Below, one piece after another: positions 25,469-31,757 of a stretch of 33,768 nucleotides of DNA. Location: assembly GCA_002362625.1 (NCBI GenBank), contig DEUP01000033.1, positions 1-33,768 of the forward strand, in the 5' to 3' direction. This stretch comes from Clostridiales bacterium UBA3259 (GTDB taxonomy: Bacteria; Bacillota_A; Clostridia; Oscillospirales; Oscillospiraceae). Both the position numbers and the translations under genes were made by a program. Every line of letters begins with the position of its first letter. Positions within the stretch are counted from its first letter, which is position 1. The notes below the pieces were generated by a model. That model saw nothing but the letters and a program-made list of their open reading frames with translations, did not search any database and was not told where the DNA came from.

Positions 25469-26514
25469 GCTCTTCTCCCCCACCGGTAACACTGGGCAAT
25501 GGCTTTTTTGTACCCTTCGGCGTCGTTGATCTTCTGGAATTTCTTCACAGCGTTTTCCGAAAGGGTCTTCCGGAAGGCCTCGTCCCGGAAAATCCTCAGG
25601 AGGCTTTCTTCCAGTTCCTCGTCTGTTTCTCCCAGGCAGCCGTTCACATCCGGGTCAATGAGATCCTTCATACCGTCGGAAGGGGTGCTGACCACCGGGG
25701 TGCCCAGGGCCATGGCTTCCAGGGCGCACATGGGCGTACCCTCCCACCGGGAGGTCAGGATCATGGCCTTGCTGCCGCTCACCATTTTGATGGGATTCGG
25801 CTGGAAGCCCAGGAACTGAACGCAATCCTGCAATTTAAGCTCCCCGCACAGCTTCTTCACTTCTTCCTCCAGCTCGCCGATGCCCACAATGGCCACCCGC
25901 AAATCAGGCTTGTGCTCCTTCAAGCGGGCGCACAGCCGCATCAGCCGCTGGGGATCCTTCTGATAGGTCAGCCGACCCACATAGATCATGTCAAAGTCGT
26001 AGCTTCTCCCATCCTCCGAAAGCCTCTGAAAAATTTCCTTCTCATCGAGAACATTATACAGCACACTGCTCTTTTTCGCGAACAGCCTGTGGAAAAGATA
26101 CCCCTCGTAAGAGCTGTTGGATACCCACACAATGTGCTTCGCCCGAAAACCCGCCAGCAGATAAGCGACAGACTTCAGGCTCAGTCCCCGGGCGTCATAG
26201 GCGTTATTGTGAATGTGGGAAATCATGGGAATCTTCCCACAGCACAGGGCCGACACGAAGCTTGCCCGCATATCGTGGGCGTGAATCACATCCGGCTTCT
26301 GCTCCCGGAGCACCCTTTTTAATTCCTTTGGCGTCAGCTTTTCCATGGGCAGGAAGGTCACGCCCTGCTGCCCCAGCATCATCCGGATATTTTCGCTGTC
26401 CGGGCTGCAGTAAACCATCTCCACATCCGTGTCCTGGAAATCGTGGATGATCTGGCAGACCACCTTCTCCGCCCCGGTATACTCCTTGGAATTCAAGACG
26501 TGTATCACTTTCAT
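25465..26514 (-). CDS. Glycosyltransferase family 4
   Basis: A 349-residue GT-B enzyme. N-terminal half: VIHVLNSKEYTGAEKVVCQI, with GAEK in the GGAE position, and DVIHAHDMRASFVSALC. Donor half: IYVGRLTYQKDPQRLMRL, IVGIGELEEEVKKLC and SRWEGTPMCALEAMALGTPV with the E-x7-E motif. Its start ATG (26512-26514) overlaps the deacetylase stop as ATGA, and GAGGG lies 6 nt upstream inside the deacetylase gene. The product has no signal peptide or membrane segment, which fits a peripheral cytoplasmic enzyme. Confidence 0.92.
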   Translation of the reverse strand: MKVIHVLNSKEYTGAEKVVCQIIHDFQDTDVEMVYCSPDSENIRMMLGQQGVTFLPMEKLTPKELKRVLREQKPDVIHAHDMRASFVSALCCGKIPMISHIHNNAYDARGLSLKSVAYLLAGFRAKHIVWVSNSSYEGYLFHRLFAKKSSVLYNVLDEKEIFQRLSEDGRSYDFDMIYVGRLTYQKDPQRLMRLCARLKEHKPDLRVAIVGIGELEEEVKKLCGELKLQDCVQFLGFQPNPIKMVSGSKAMILTSRWEGTPMCALEAMALGTPVVSTPSDGMKDLIDPDVNGCLGETDEELEESLLRIFRDEAFRKTLSENAVKKFQKINDAEGYKKAIAQCYRWGRRA

Positions 26515-27482
26515 GGCAAGCCCTCTTTTCTTTCCAGCTCCTCCGCCATTTCGCCCATGTTCCGGCTGACCATGCCCCAGCTTTCCTTCAGCTGCGCGTA
26601 ATACCGGAAAATCTCCTCCAGCTGGCGGAGGTGCTCCTCTGTCCGAACGCCGATGTTATGGGGATGCCACCACAGGTGGAAGGTCAGGCCGTTTCTGGCC
26701 GCGTGAAGCATCTGCCTTTTGATTCGGTGAAGCTTCAGCCCCTCCATAAAGTACAGGGGCTTCAAAATCGGCTTAAACATCCGGGAACCGGTCAGATTCC
26801 AGATACCGTTTTCATTTTTCGGCGCGTAGCCCCCCTGCCCTGTCAGCGGAAAATATACGTCTGCCAGACGCAGCAGACGCAGCAGGGGCCGGATGTGAAT
26901 TTTCTCGTGGATCCAATCGTTTTCCTCGTCCCGATAGGCGGTAAAGCCCGTCTCCCGCAAGACCTCGGTATAGGGCCCCTCGCACTGGTTCCGGGGCAGG
27001 ATCACGCTGTGAACATCATAGCCGTGAGCCTGGGCAATGGCCCGGGCCGCCTTCATATCATCGGCGAATTCCTCCGGGGTCTGACCCTTTTCCCGGCAGT
27101 AGTAATGGGAAAAGGTGTGGCTTCCAATCTCCTGACCCGGCGTCCGGGAGATCAGCTTCAGCAAAGAGGGCGCATAGAAGCAGGGTGCTTCCTCCTCATT
27201 GTCCCCGACCTTGGGAAAGTAATCATAGGGGCTGAGTCCCGGATGCGCGTACCCGGGCTTCTTTTCCGGAAAGAAAGACATCAGCTCCTCCCGGCTCTCC
27301 CCAAACAGGAAGCCCACAGCCGCCCAGGTGGCGTGAATGTCATATTTCTGAAACAGGGCCAGCAGCTTGGGAATGGCCTCCCTGCCGCCCAGAACATGGT
27401 CTTCATAATCTTCCAGGGGACACACGTCCAGCATTCCCCAGAACAGTTCAAAGTCCAGCGATACGATCAGGGTTCCCGCCAT
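26511..27482 (-). CDS. NodB-type polysaccharide deacetylase without signal peptide
   Basis: A 323-residue metal-dependent deacetylase of the NodB (CE4) superfamily. Visible motifs are IVSLDFELFWG, with the catalytic and metal Asp region in DxE form, then IHATWAAVGFLFG, IGSHTFSHYYC with the H-x3-H zinc site, VILPRNQCEGPY and LTFHLWWHPHNIG. No signal peptide or membrane anchor is present. It therefore probably removes an acetyl group from a lipid-linked sugar in the cytoplasm before export, unlike secreted peptidoglycan deacetylases. The start ATG 27480-27482 has AAAGGAGGGG 6 nt upstream. A longer frame from 27677 runs through the palindromic repeat and is rejected. Confidence 0.88.
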   Translation of the reverse strand: MAGTLIVSLDFELFWGMLDVCPLEDYEDHVLGGREAIPKLLALFQKYDIHATWAAVGFLFGESREELMSFFPEKKPGYAHPGLSPYDYFPKVGDNEEEAPCFYAPSLLKLISRTPGQEIGSHTFSHYYCREKGQTPEEFADDMKAARAIAQAHGYDVHSVILPRNQCEGPYTEVLRETGFTAYRDEENDWIHEKIHIRPLLRLLRLADVYFPLTGQGGYAPKNENGIWNLTGSRMFKPILKPLYFMEGLKLHRIKRQMLHAARNGLTFHLWWHPHNIGVRTEEHLRQLEEIFRYYAQLKESWGMVSRNMGEMAEELERKEGLP

Positions 27483-27513
27483 GGGCGCCCCTCCTTTTTT
27501 ATATTTCAAAACA

Positions 27514-27676
27514 GGGAAGCTCTGATTAAATCGGCAAGAGCTGACAGCGAGAGATTTTCCTCCCGGCGAAAGTTCAGAAAGCAAGGGAGTACTGGATGTA
27601 TTTCTTGCTTTTTGAACTGCACGACTGGAGGAAAAGATCCGCTGTCCAGCCGCGGACGATTTATTCAGAGGTTTCA
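27514..27676 (+). repeat. MITE-like palindromic element, long copy (about 163 bp)
   Basis: The 20-bp ends GGGAAGCTCTGATTAAATCG (27514-27533) and the complement of 27657-27676 share the core CTCTGAWTAAATCG. The interior is also self-complementary: AGTTCAGAAAGCAAG (27571-27585) pairs with 27602-27616 at 14 of 15 positions, and a TTTTCCTCC block pairs with GGAGGAAAA. The whole element can fold into one long interrupted hairpin with a loop near 27586-27601. It lies inside the glycan operon. Its right end supplies the last codons (T-S-E) and TAA of the upstream glycosyltransferase. No transposase is encoded. A shorter relative is at 31482-31560. Confidence 0.8.
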
Positions 27677-28800
27677 TAGATTTCCCGCATTTTCTTGTGG
27701 ACGGTTTCCTCCCCGAAAGGCTTCACGCCCTCCATCGCCCCAGCCCCCAGGTCAGAGCGCTTTTCAGGATCCCAATACAGGGCAAGAATCTGCTTTTCCA
27801 AGGCCTGGGGATCGTTTTCCACAAACACGCCGGATACGCCGTCTTCAATAAGGTCCACATTCCCGCGAACACGGGTACAGACAATGGCCATTCCCGCGGC
27901 CATCGCCTCCATCAGGGAAACGGGAAGTCCCTCACGATAGGTCATAAAGGCAAACAGGTCACAGGCTCCGTACAGCGACCATACATCTGTCCGATAGCCC
28001 AGGAAGTGGACGTGACCGGACAGTCCCAAATCCTCCGCAGCCTCTTCCAGGGGGTTCCACTGCTCTCCCCGTCCGCAGAGCAGATAGTGGATATGGGAAA
28101 ATTCCGGCATGTCCTTCATGGCAGCCAGGGCGTTGAGAATGGTAATATGGTTTTTATTCTTCGTCATTTCCGCCACGGTCAGGATCAGGAAATCCTCATC
28201 CCCAAAGCCCAGCTCCCTTCGCTTTTCCTGGCGCTGAGCGGCTGTGATGACAAATTTCGACCTGTTGATACCCACACCGGGAACGTATTGCAGGTGTTTT
28301 GGGTGCATGTGCTTTTTAGCCCGGTCAAAATCTTCCTTGTTTATGGTAATCAGATCATCGGTCAGGAAGGACATGAGCCACTCCGCAGGGTAGTACAGGA
28401 GCCAATTCTTCATCGGCGCGCCGCTGAAAAAGTGGAAGCCATGGGCCGTGTAGATAACCCTGGTGCCCTTCCGTCTGGCTTTCCTGGCCGCCAGTCGGGC
28501 GATGGTAGCGCCCACAGGCGTATGGCAGTGAATCAAATCATAGTGCTCCTCGTCTATGATTTTCTTCAGCATTTGGTATGCGGTTATATTGTCTATATTC
28601 ATGGGAGAGCGATGGAAGGGAATGTCAAAATAGCGGTCACAGTCCGGGATCTGACACTCCTCGGGATCCTCATAGTCATTCTTTGCGGCCACAGCCGTTT
28701 CCCATCCCATATCATGGAACATCTTGAGATAGGGCAGGTGGAACTGCATCAGATGGGTCTTGACCACGGTTGCCACGAACAAGACCTTTTTCTTTTCCAT
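27661..28800 (-). CDS. Glycosyltransferase family 4, EpsD/Cap-like
   Basis: A 379-residue GT-B enzyme and the first gene of the glycan operon. It opens MEKKKVLFVATVVKTHLMQF and has DLIHCHTPVGATIARLAARK and VIYTAHGFHFFSGAPMKNWL. The TAHGFHFF segment is typical of EpsD-like GT4 enzymes that act early in repeat-unit assembly, often with GalNAc, FucNAc or rhamnose donors. The donor half has LTVAEMTKNKNHITIL and YREGLPVSLMEAMAAGMAI with the E-x7-E motif. The start ATG 28798-28800 follows AAGGGGG by 7 nt; a longer frame from 28911 reads through the promoter. Its last three codons and stop lie in a palindromic repeat, so the native C-terminus may have been altered. Confidence 0.92.
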   Translation of the reverse strand: MEKKKVLFVATVVKTHLMQFHLPYLKMFHDMGWETAVAAKNDYEDPEECQIPDCDRYFDIPFHRSPMNIDNITAYQMLKKIIDEEHYDLIHCHTPVGATIARLAARKARRKGTRVIYTAHGFHFFSGAPMKNWLLYYPAEWLMSFLTDDLITINKEDFDRAKKHMHPKHLQYVPGVGINRSKFVITAAQRQEKRRELGFGDEDFLILTVAEMTKNKNHITILNALAAMKDMPEFSHIHYLLCGRGEQWNPLEEAAEDLGLSGHVHFLGYRTDVWSLYGACDLFAFMTYREGLPVSLMEAMAAGMAIVCTRVRGNVDLIEDGVSGVFVENDPQALEKQILALYWDPEKRSDLGAGAMEGVKPFGEETVHKKMREIYETSE

Positions 28801-28846
28801 CTCACATCCCCCTTTCCTTACGCCCCAGGCATACAAACTCAATGGT

Positions 28847-28875
28847 AGTATACACCAATTTTCCTTTGAATGCAA
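28847..28875 (-). promoter_or_regulatory. Promoter of the glycan operon
   Basis: On the minus strand TTGCAT (28870-28875), a 17-bp spacer and TATACT (28847-28852) lie 46 bp upstream of the first glycosyltransferase gene. No other clear promoter was seen in the tightly packed 15 genes downstream, so this may drive the whole operon. The stretch from 28876 to 28997 has no gene; it holds only a short hairpin (CCTTTGG/CCAAAGG at 28981-28998). Confidence 0.72.
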
Positions 28876-28997
28876 CCCTAATCCGCAGCAGCTTTCCAGT
28901 GAAAACCGCACGTTTACAGAAAATTCATTTTAAATGTCTGCTGAGCAGGCCATGACAGCGGCTTTATTCATCAGGCATTCCCTTTGGATAACCAAAG

Positions 28998-29240
28998 GAA
29001 GGGTGCGTCCCTTGCGGAACGCACCCTTCAGAATGTCGAAAAGGGCCTCGCAGAGTTCGCCGCCCCAGCGGCGAATAGAGTCGAATCATTTTCTGCCGGG
29101 GCGTGTACCTGGCAGAAAATACCTCTCAGGCTGCGTGTGTACGAGTTGTGCGCTAAGCAGACTGCATCCTTTCCGTCGGAAAGCCCCAAAGGGGATTTAC
29201 GACGGCCTGAAGGGTGCGTCCCTTGCGGAACGTACCCTTC
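28998..29240 (+). repeat. Mosaic multi-hairpin intergenic repeat, long copy
   Basis: A 243-bp non-coding block bounded by two direct copies of a 32-bp hairpin (28998-29029 and 29209-29240; one mismatch) with stem GAAGGGTGCGT. Between them are a GTTCGCC/GGCGAA hairpin (29055-29076), a perfect 10-bp stem ATTTTCTGCC/GGCAGAAAAT (29088-29097 with 29111-29120), the conserved CAGGCTGCGTGTGT (29127-29140), CTTTCC-GTC-GGAAAG, and CCCC-AAA-GGGG nested in CCGTCG/CGACGG. Three modules recur in the same order at 1907-2016. It lies between the 3' end of the metal GTPase operon and the promoter of the glycan operon. Confidence 0.75.
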
Positions 29241-29268
29241 CCTCTTACTTATACATGGCAGAAGATAC

Positions 29269-30213
29269 TCAAAAGGTAGCCACATCCGGCTCCGCGGGCG
29301 CGGCGCCGGTTTCCACCTTCAGCGCCGTCAACACGGGGCCAACGTCGCCCTTGTAGAGCTTATGCTTCTCCGCGCTGATCTTCGCCGTAACCATGACCCA
29401 GGAACGGGATTCCAGGCTGGCGGCGTCTCCATAGCGGCAGGGAATGCCGCAGAACTGAATGTCCTCCACACAGCAGGTCATGACGAACCGTCCCGGCGCG
29501 AACATGCCGTTCTTGTCCCGGCGGAGCATGGCCACCTGGGCCTTGAAGCGGACGGTCTTGCCGTCATACTTCTCAGGCTCCTCGGACACATCCCGATACC
29601 ACAAAGCGTAATCCTCGTCCCTGACCTCAATCACAGGGGCGTTAATGTCAAAGGGCAGGGGATCCTCGATCTCGTCATAGGCGGTGGTGCCGTCCGTGTA
29701 GTCGTAAAGAATGTCGATCTGGCGGCTGGCGGCCCTGGCCAGCTTGTGCAACGGCATCTGATCGCCCCCGGGGGTCATACGGTTGAAAACCACCATCTGA
29801 GCGCCCATGAGCTTATCCATGACCAAATTGCGCATGTTGTTGTTATAGGCCATGATGGTGGTACTGTCGGCAAACATGACCTCCTGGGCCACCACCCATT
29901 CCTCCGGGAAGCGCATGTAGAGATCCCCCACAAGCTGCATTCCGTTCAGCTCCGCCACCACCCGCTGGGCCTTATATTTCTTTGCCAGGGCCTGAAGCTC
30001 CTTGGTAGTCACGGTCTGCTGATCCAGGGTTTCCAGATACACATTCTGATGGGGATAGGCGGAAATGTCATATTCCTCTTCCCCTTCCTCAAACACCAGA
30101 AGCAGCGTCCGCTCTCCGGCATTAAACCGGGGGTCTTCCAGGGTCTCCTGGATAAACTTCGTCTTGCCGGAATCCAGGAATCCGGTAAAGGCATATACGG
30201 GGATCTGCTGCAT
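29269..30213 (-). CDS. Divergent CobW-like GTPase fused to a DUF1980/TIGR03943-like C-terminal domain
   Basis: A 314-residue protein with two parts. Residues 1 to about 185 form a G3E-type P-loop GTPase: Walker A GFLDSGKT (11-18), VVAELNGMQ in the position of the usual ETSG motif, and FNRMT (143-147) in place of NKxD. The family's CxCC metal motif is absent. Residues about 193-302 resemble the C-terminal domain of DUF1980/TIGR03943 proteins (YcgQ-like), with KYDGKTVRFKAQVAML and a Cys-rich TCCVEDIQFCGIPC (246-259) followed by SWVMVTAKI. It is 3 bp downstream of the His-rich CobW gene, with GAGG 8 nt before ATG. A metal-responsive partner role is inferred. The domain assignment was made by eye. 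Confidence 0.7.
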   Translation of the reverse strand: MQQIPVYAFTGFLDSGKTKFIQETLEDPRFNAGERTLLLVFEEGEEEYDISAYPHQNVYLETLDQQTVTTKELQALAKKYKAQRVVAELNGMQLVGDLYMRFPEEWVVAQEVMFADSTTIMAYNNNMRNLVMDKLMGAQMVVFNRMTPGGDQMPLHKLARAASRQIDILYDYTDGTTAYDEIEDPLPFDINAPVIEVRDEDYALWYRDVSEEPEKYDGKTVRFKAQVAMLRRDKNGMFAPGRFVMTCCVEDIQFCGIPCRYGDAASLESRSWVMVTAKISAEKHKLYKGDVGPVLTALKVETGAAPAEPDVATF

Positions 30214-30216
30214 GGC

Positions 30217-31419
30217 TTACACCTCGAAAAGTTTTTTCAGACCGTCCTCGTCCAGCTTAGAGCCGATGACGCACAGCTTGCCGGTAATGTCCGCGCCGCC
30301 GGTGCGGATGTCATGCTCCTCAGGCACAAAGTCAAAGTGGATCCAGCTGCCGTCCTCGGCGGGCAGGATGCCCTTGGCCCGGAGAATCATACCATACTTG
30401 CCGGAATCCAGCTCCTGGAGGGCATGCTCAACGGCCTCCTTCCGGAACTTCCTGGCAGTCTCCACACCCCAGGAGGTGAACACCTCGTCGGCATGGTGAT
30501 GATGGTGGTGATGGTCATGACAGCCGCAGGTACACGCCTCACCGTGGTCATGATGATGCTCTTCCTCATGCTGGTGATGGTGCTCCTCTTCATGGTCGTG
30601 GCCGCAGCAACAGTGGCCGTCCTCGTGCTCGTGGTCATGCTCGTGGTGATGATGCTCCTCCTCATGATCGTGACAGCAGCAGTGATCGCCGTCATGGTCA
30701 TGATAGTGGTGATGCTCTTCTTCGTGGTCGTGGTCATCGTCATGATGATGGTGATGATGCTCTTCTTCCTCGTCCTCCTGATTCAGGCGCTCCATTTCCA
30801 TCCGGGCAAGCTCCGCGGCCAGGGATGCCTTCCCCTCCATCGCCTCCATCAGCTGATCGCCGGTGAGGGCAGACCAGGGGGTGGTGACAATGGTGGCAAC
30901 AGCGTTATGCTCACGCAGCTGGGCAACAGCCGCGTCCAGCTTTGCCTGGGGAATGGAATCGGTGCGGGAGAGAATAATGGTGGAGGCGGTCTCTATCTGG
31001 TTGTTGTAGAACTCACCGAAGTTCTTCATATACACCTTGACCTTGCCCGCGTCGGCAACGGCCACGGTATAGCCCAGGGTCACTTCCTCGTTTGTCACCT
31101 TGTTCACAGCGCCGATCACATCGGAGAGCTTGCCCACGCCGGAGGGCTCAATGAGGATCCGGTCGGGATGATACTGCTCGATCACCTGATTCAGAGCCTT
31201 GCCGAAGTCGCCCACCAGGGAGCAGCAGATGCAGCCGGAGTTCATCTCGGTGATGTTGATGCCCGCATCCTGAAGGAAGCCGCCGTCAATGCCGATCTCG
31301 CCGAACTCGTTCTCAATGAGCACCAGCTTCTGGCCCTTGTAGGCTTCGGAGATCAGCTTCTTGATGAGGGTTGTTTTACCCGCCCCCAGGAAGCCGGAAA
31401 ATACGTCAATTTTTGTCAT
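30217..31419 (-). CDS. CobW/ZNG1-family metallochaperone GTPase with large His/Cys-rich insertion
   Basis: A 400-residue G3E GTPase that probably delivers Zn, Co or Ni to client proteins. Motifs: Walker A GFLGAGKT (9-16), ENEFGEIGID (36-45), the metal-site GCICCSL with CxCC (63-66), EPSGVGKLSD (91-100) and SRTD (151-154) as the guanine-specificity motif. Residues 221-309 are an insertion with about 42 His and 9 Cys, including two CCC triplets and CTCGC, plus many Asp and Glu. A CobW_C domain follows (WGVETARKF, LRAKGILPAEDGSWIHFDFV). His-rich tails are known in this family, but an insertion this long between the GTPase and C-terminal domains is notable. The ATG at 31417-31419 follows AAGGTG. 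Confidence 0.9.
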   Translation of the reverse strand: MTKIDVFSGFLGAGKTTLIKKLISEAYKGQKLVLIENEFGEIGIDGGFLQDAGINITEMNSGCICCSLVGDFGKALNQVIEQYHPDRILIEPSGVGKLSDVIGAVNKVTNEEVTLGYTVAVADAGKVKVYMKNFGEFYNNQIETASTIILSRTDSIPQAKLDAAVAQLREHNAVATIVTTPWSALTGDQLMEAMEGKASLAAELARMEMERLNQEDEEEEHHHHHHDDDHDHEEEHHHYHDHDGDHCCCHDHEEEHHHHEHDHEHEDGHCCCGHDHEEEHHHQHEEEHHHDHGEACTCGCHDHHHHHHHADEVFTSWGVETARKFRKEAVEHALQELDSGKYGMILRAKGILPAEDGSWIHFDFVPEEHDIRTGGADITGKLCVIGSKLDEDGLKKLFEV

Positions 31420-31452
31420 AATTACACCTTCTGTAAAAAGTTTCTATAGGAT

Positions 31453-31481
31453 ATTATATCACCGCTTGTCAACACTTACAA
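31453..31481 (-). promoter_or_regulatory. Promoter of the CobW operon
   Basis: On the minus strand TTGTAA (31476-31481), 17 bp and TATAAT (31453-31458) lie 34 bp upstream of the start codon. An alternative pairing is TTGACA (31467-31472), 18 bp and TATAGA. An 11-bp palindrome GATATTATATC (31450-31460) overlaps the -10 and might be an operator, but it does not match a Zur or Fur box that I recognise. The -35 directly abuts the repeat at 31482. Confidence 0.6.
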
Positions 31482-31560
31482 GGGAAATTCTGAATAAATC
31501 GTCTGCGGCAGCTGGCGTATCTTTTGCCATCTGCTCTTGCCGATTTATTCAGAACCTCCC
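31482..31560 (-). repeat. MITE-like palindromic element, short copy (79 bp)
   Basis: The termini are GGGAAATTCTGAATAAATCG (31482-31501) and the complement of 31541-31560, GGGAGGTTCTGAATAAATCG. The inner 14 bp (31488-31501 and 31541-31554) is a perfect inverted repeat. The interior shares GGCAAGAGC next to one end and GCCGC next to the other with the long copy at 27514-27676, in opposite orientation. It looks like a deletion derivative. No target duplication was obvious. Confidence 0.8.
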
Positions 31561-31665
31561 AAGAAAAATTTCCGTCACTCTTCGACAGGATTCCCTGTTT
31601 TTCCTATAGACTTTGATGTATACTGGTTTTCGGCGGACTACCCCCAAACTGCGACTGTCTGCCCT

Positions 31666-31697
31666 GCCTCCGTTCCGGCTCCCCCCGGAGCGGAGGC
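31666..31697. other. GC-rich hairpin between the CobW promoter region and the sipL-like gene
   Basis: A 13-bp stem with one G-U pair, GCCTCCGTTCCGG (31666-31678) with 31685-31697, and a 6-nt loop. Neither strand has a T-tract after it, so it is not a standard terminator. The surrounding stretch 31561-31716 shows no gene. The hairpin may protect the 3' end of the sipL-like transcript. Confidence 0.45.
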
Positions 31698-31716
31698 AAA
31701 ACCATAGGGACGTACA

Positions 31717-31751
31717 ATACCGCCCTCCCGCAAAAATTGGGAGGGCGGTAT
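31717..31751 (-). terminator. Possible terminator of the sipL-like gene
   Basis: A 13-bp perfect stem (ATACCGCCCTCCC, 31717-31729, with 31739-31751) and a 9-nt loop begin 6 bp beyond the stop codon of the SPOCS/LysM gene. The downstream sequence on the minus strand is not T-rich, so it is either a weak terminator or a stabilising 3' hairpin. Confidence 0.5.
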
Positions 31752-31757
31752 GCGCAT

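Noticed and set aside
27483..27677. N-terminal extension of the deacetylase to 27677
   Set aside because: The extension is encoded by the palindromic repeat and overlaps the upstream gene; a strong SD sits in front of the ATG at 27482.
30480..30780. Apparent DNA tandem repeat or microsatellite (GATGATG/CATGATG-like)
   Set aside because: It is the in-frame coding sequence of the His/Asp/Glu insertion of the CobW GTPase; unit lengths vary and the frame is intact, so it is described as a protein feature. It is not a CRISPR array.
28984..31449. Very long plus-strand frame (821 codons) rich in Val, Met and Leu
   Set aside because: It is the antisense of the CobW genes; its hydrophobic repetitive part is the mirror of the His-rich codons, and its 5' end lies in the multi-hairpin repeat. 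The minus strand has clear families and ribosome binding sites.
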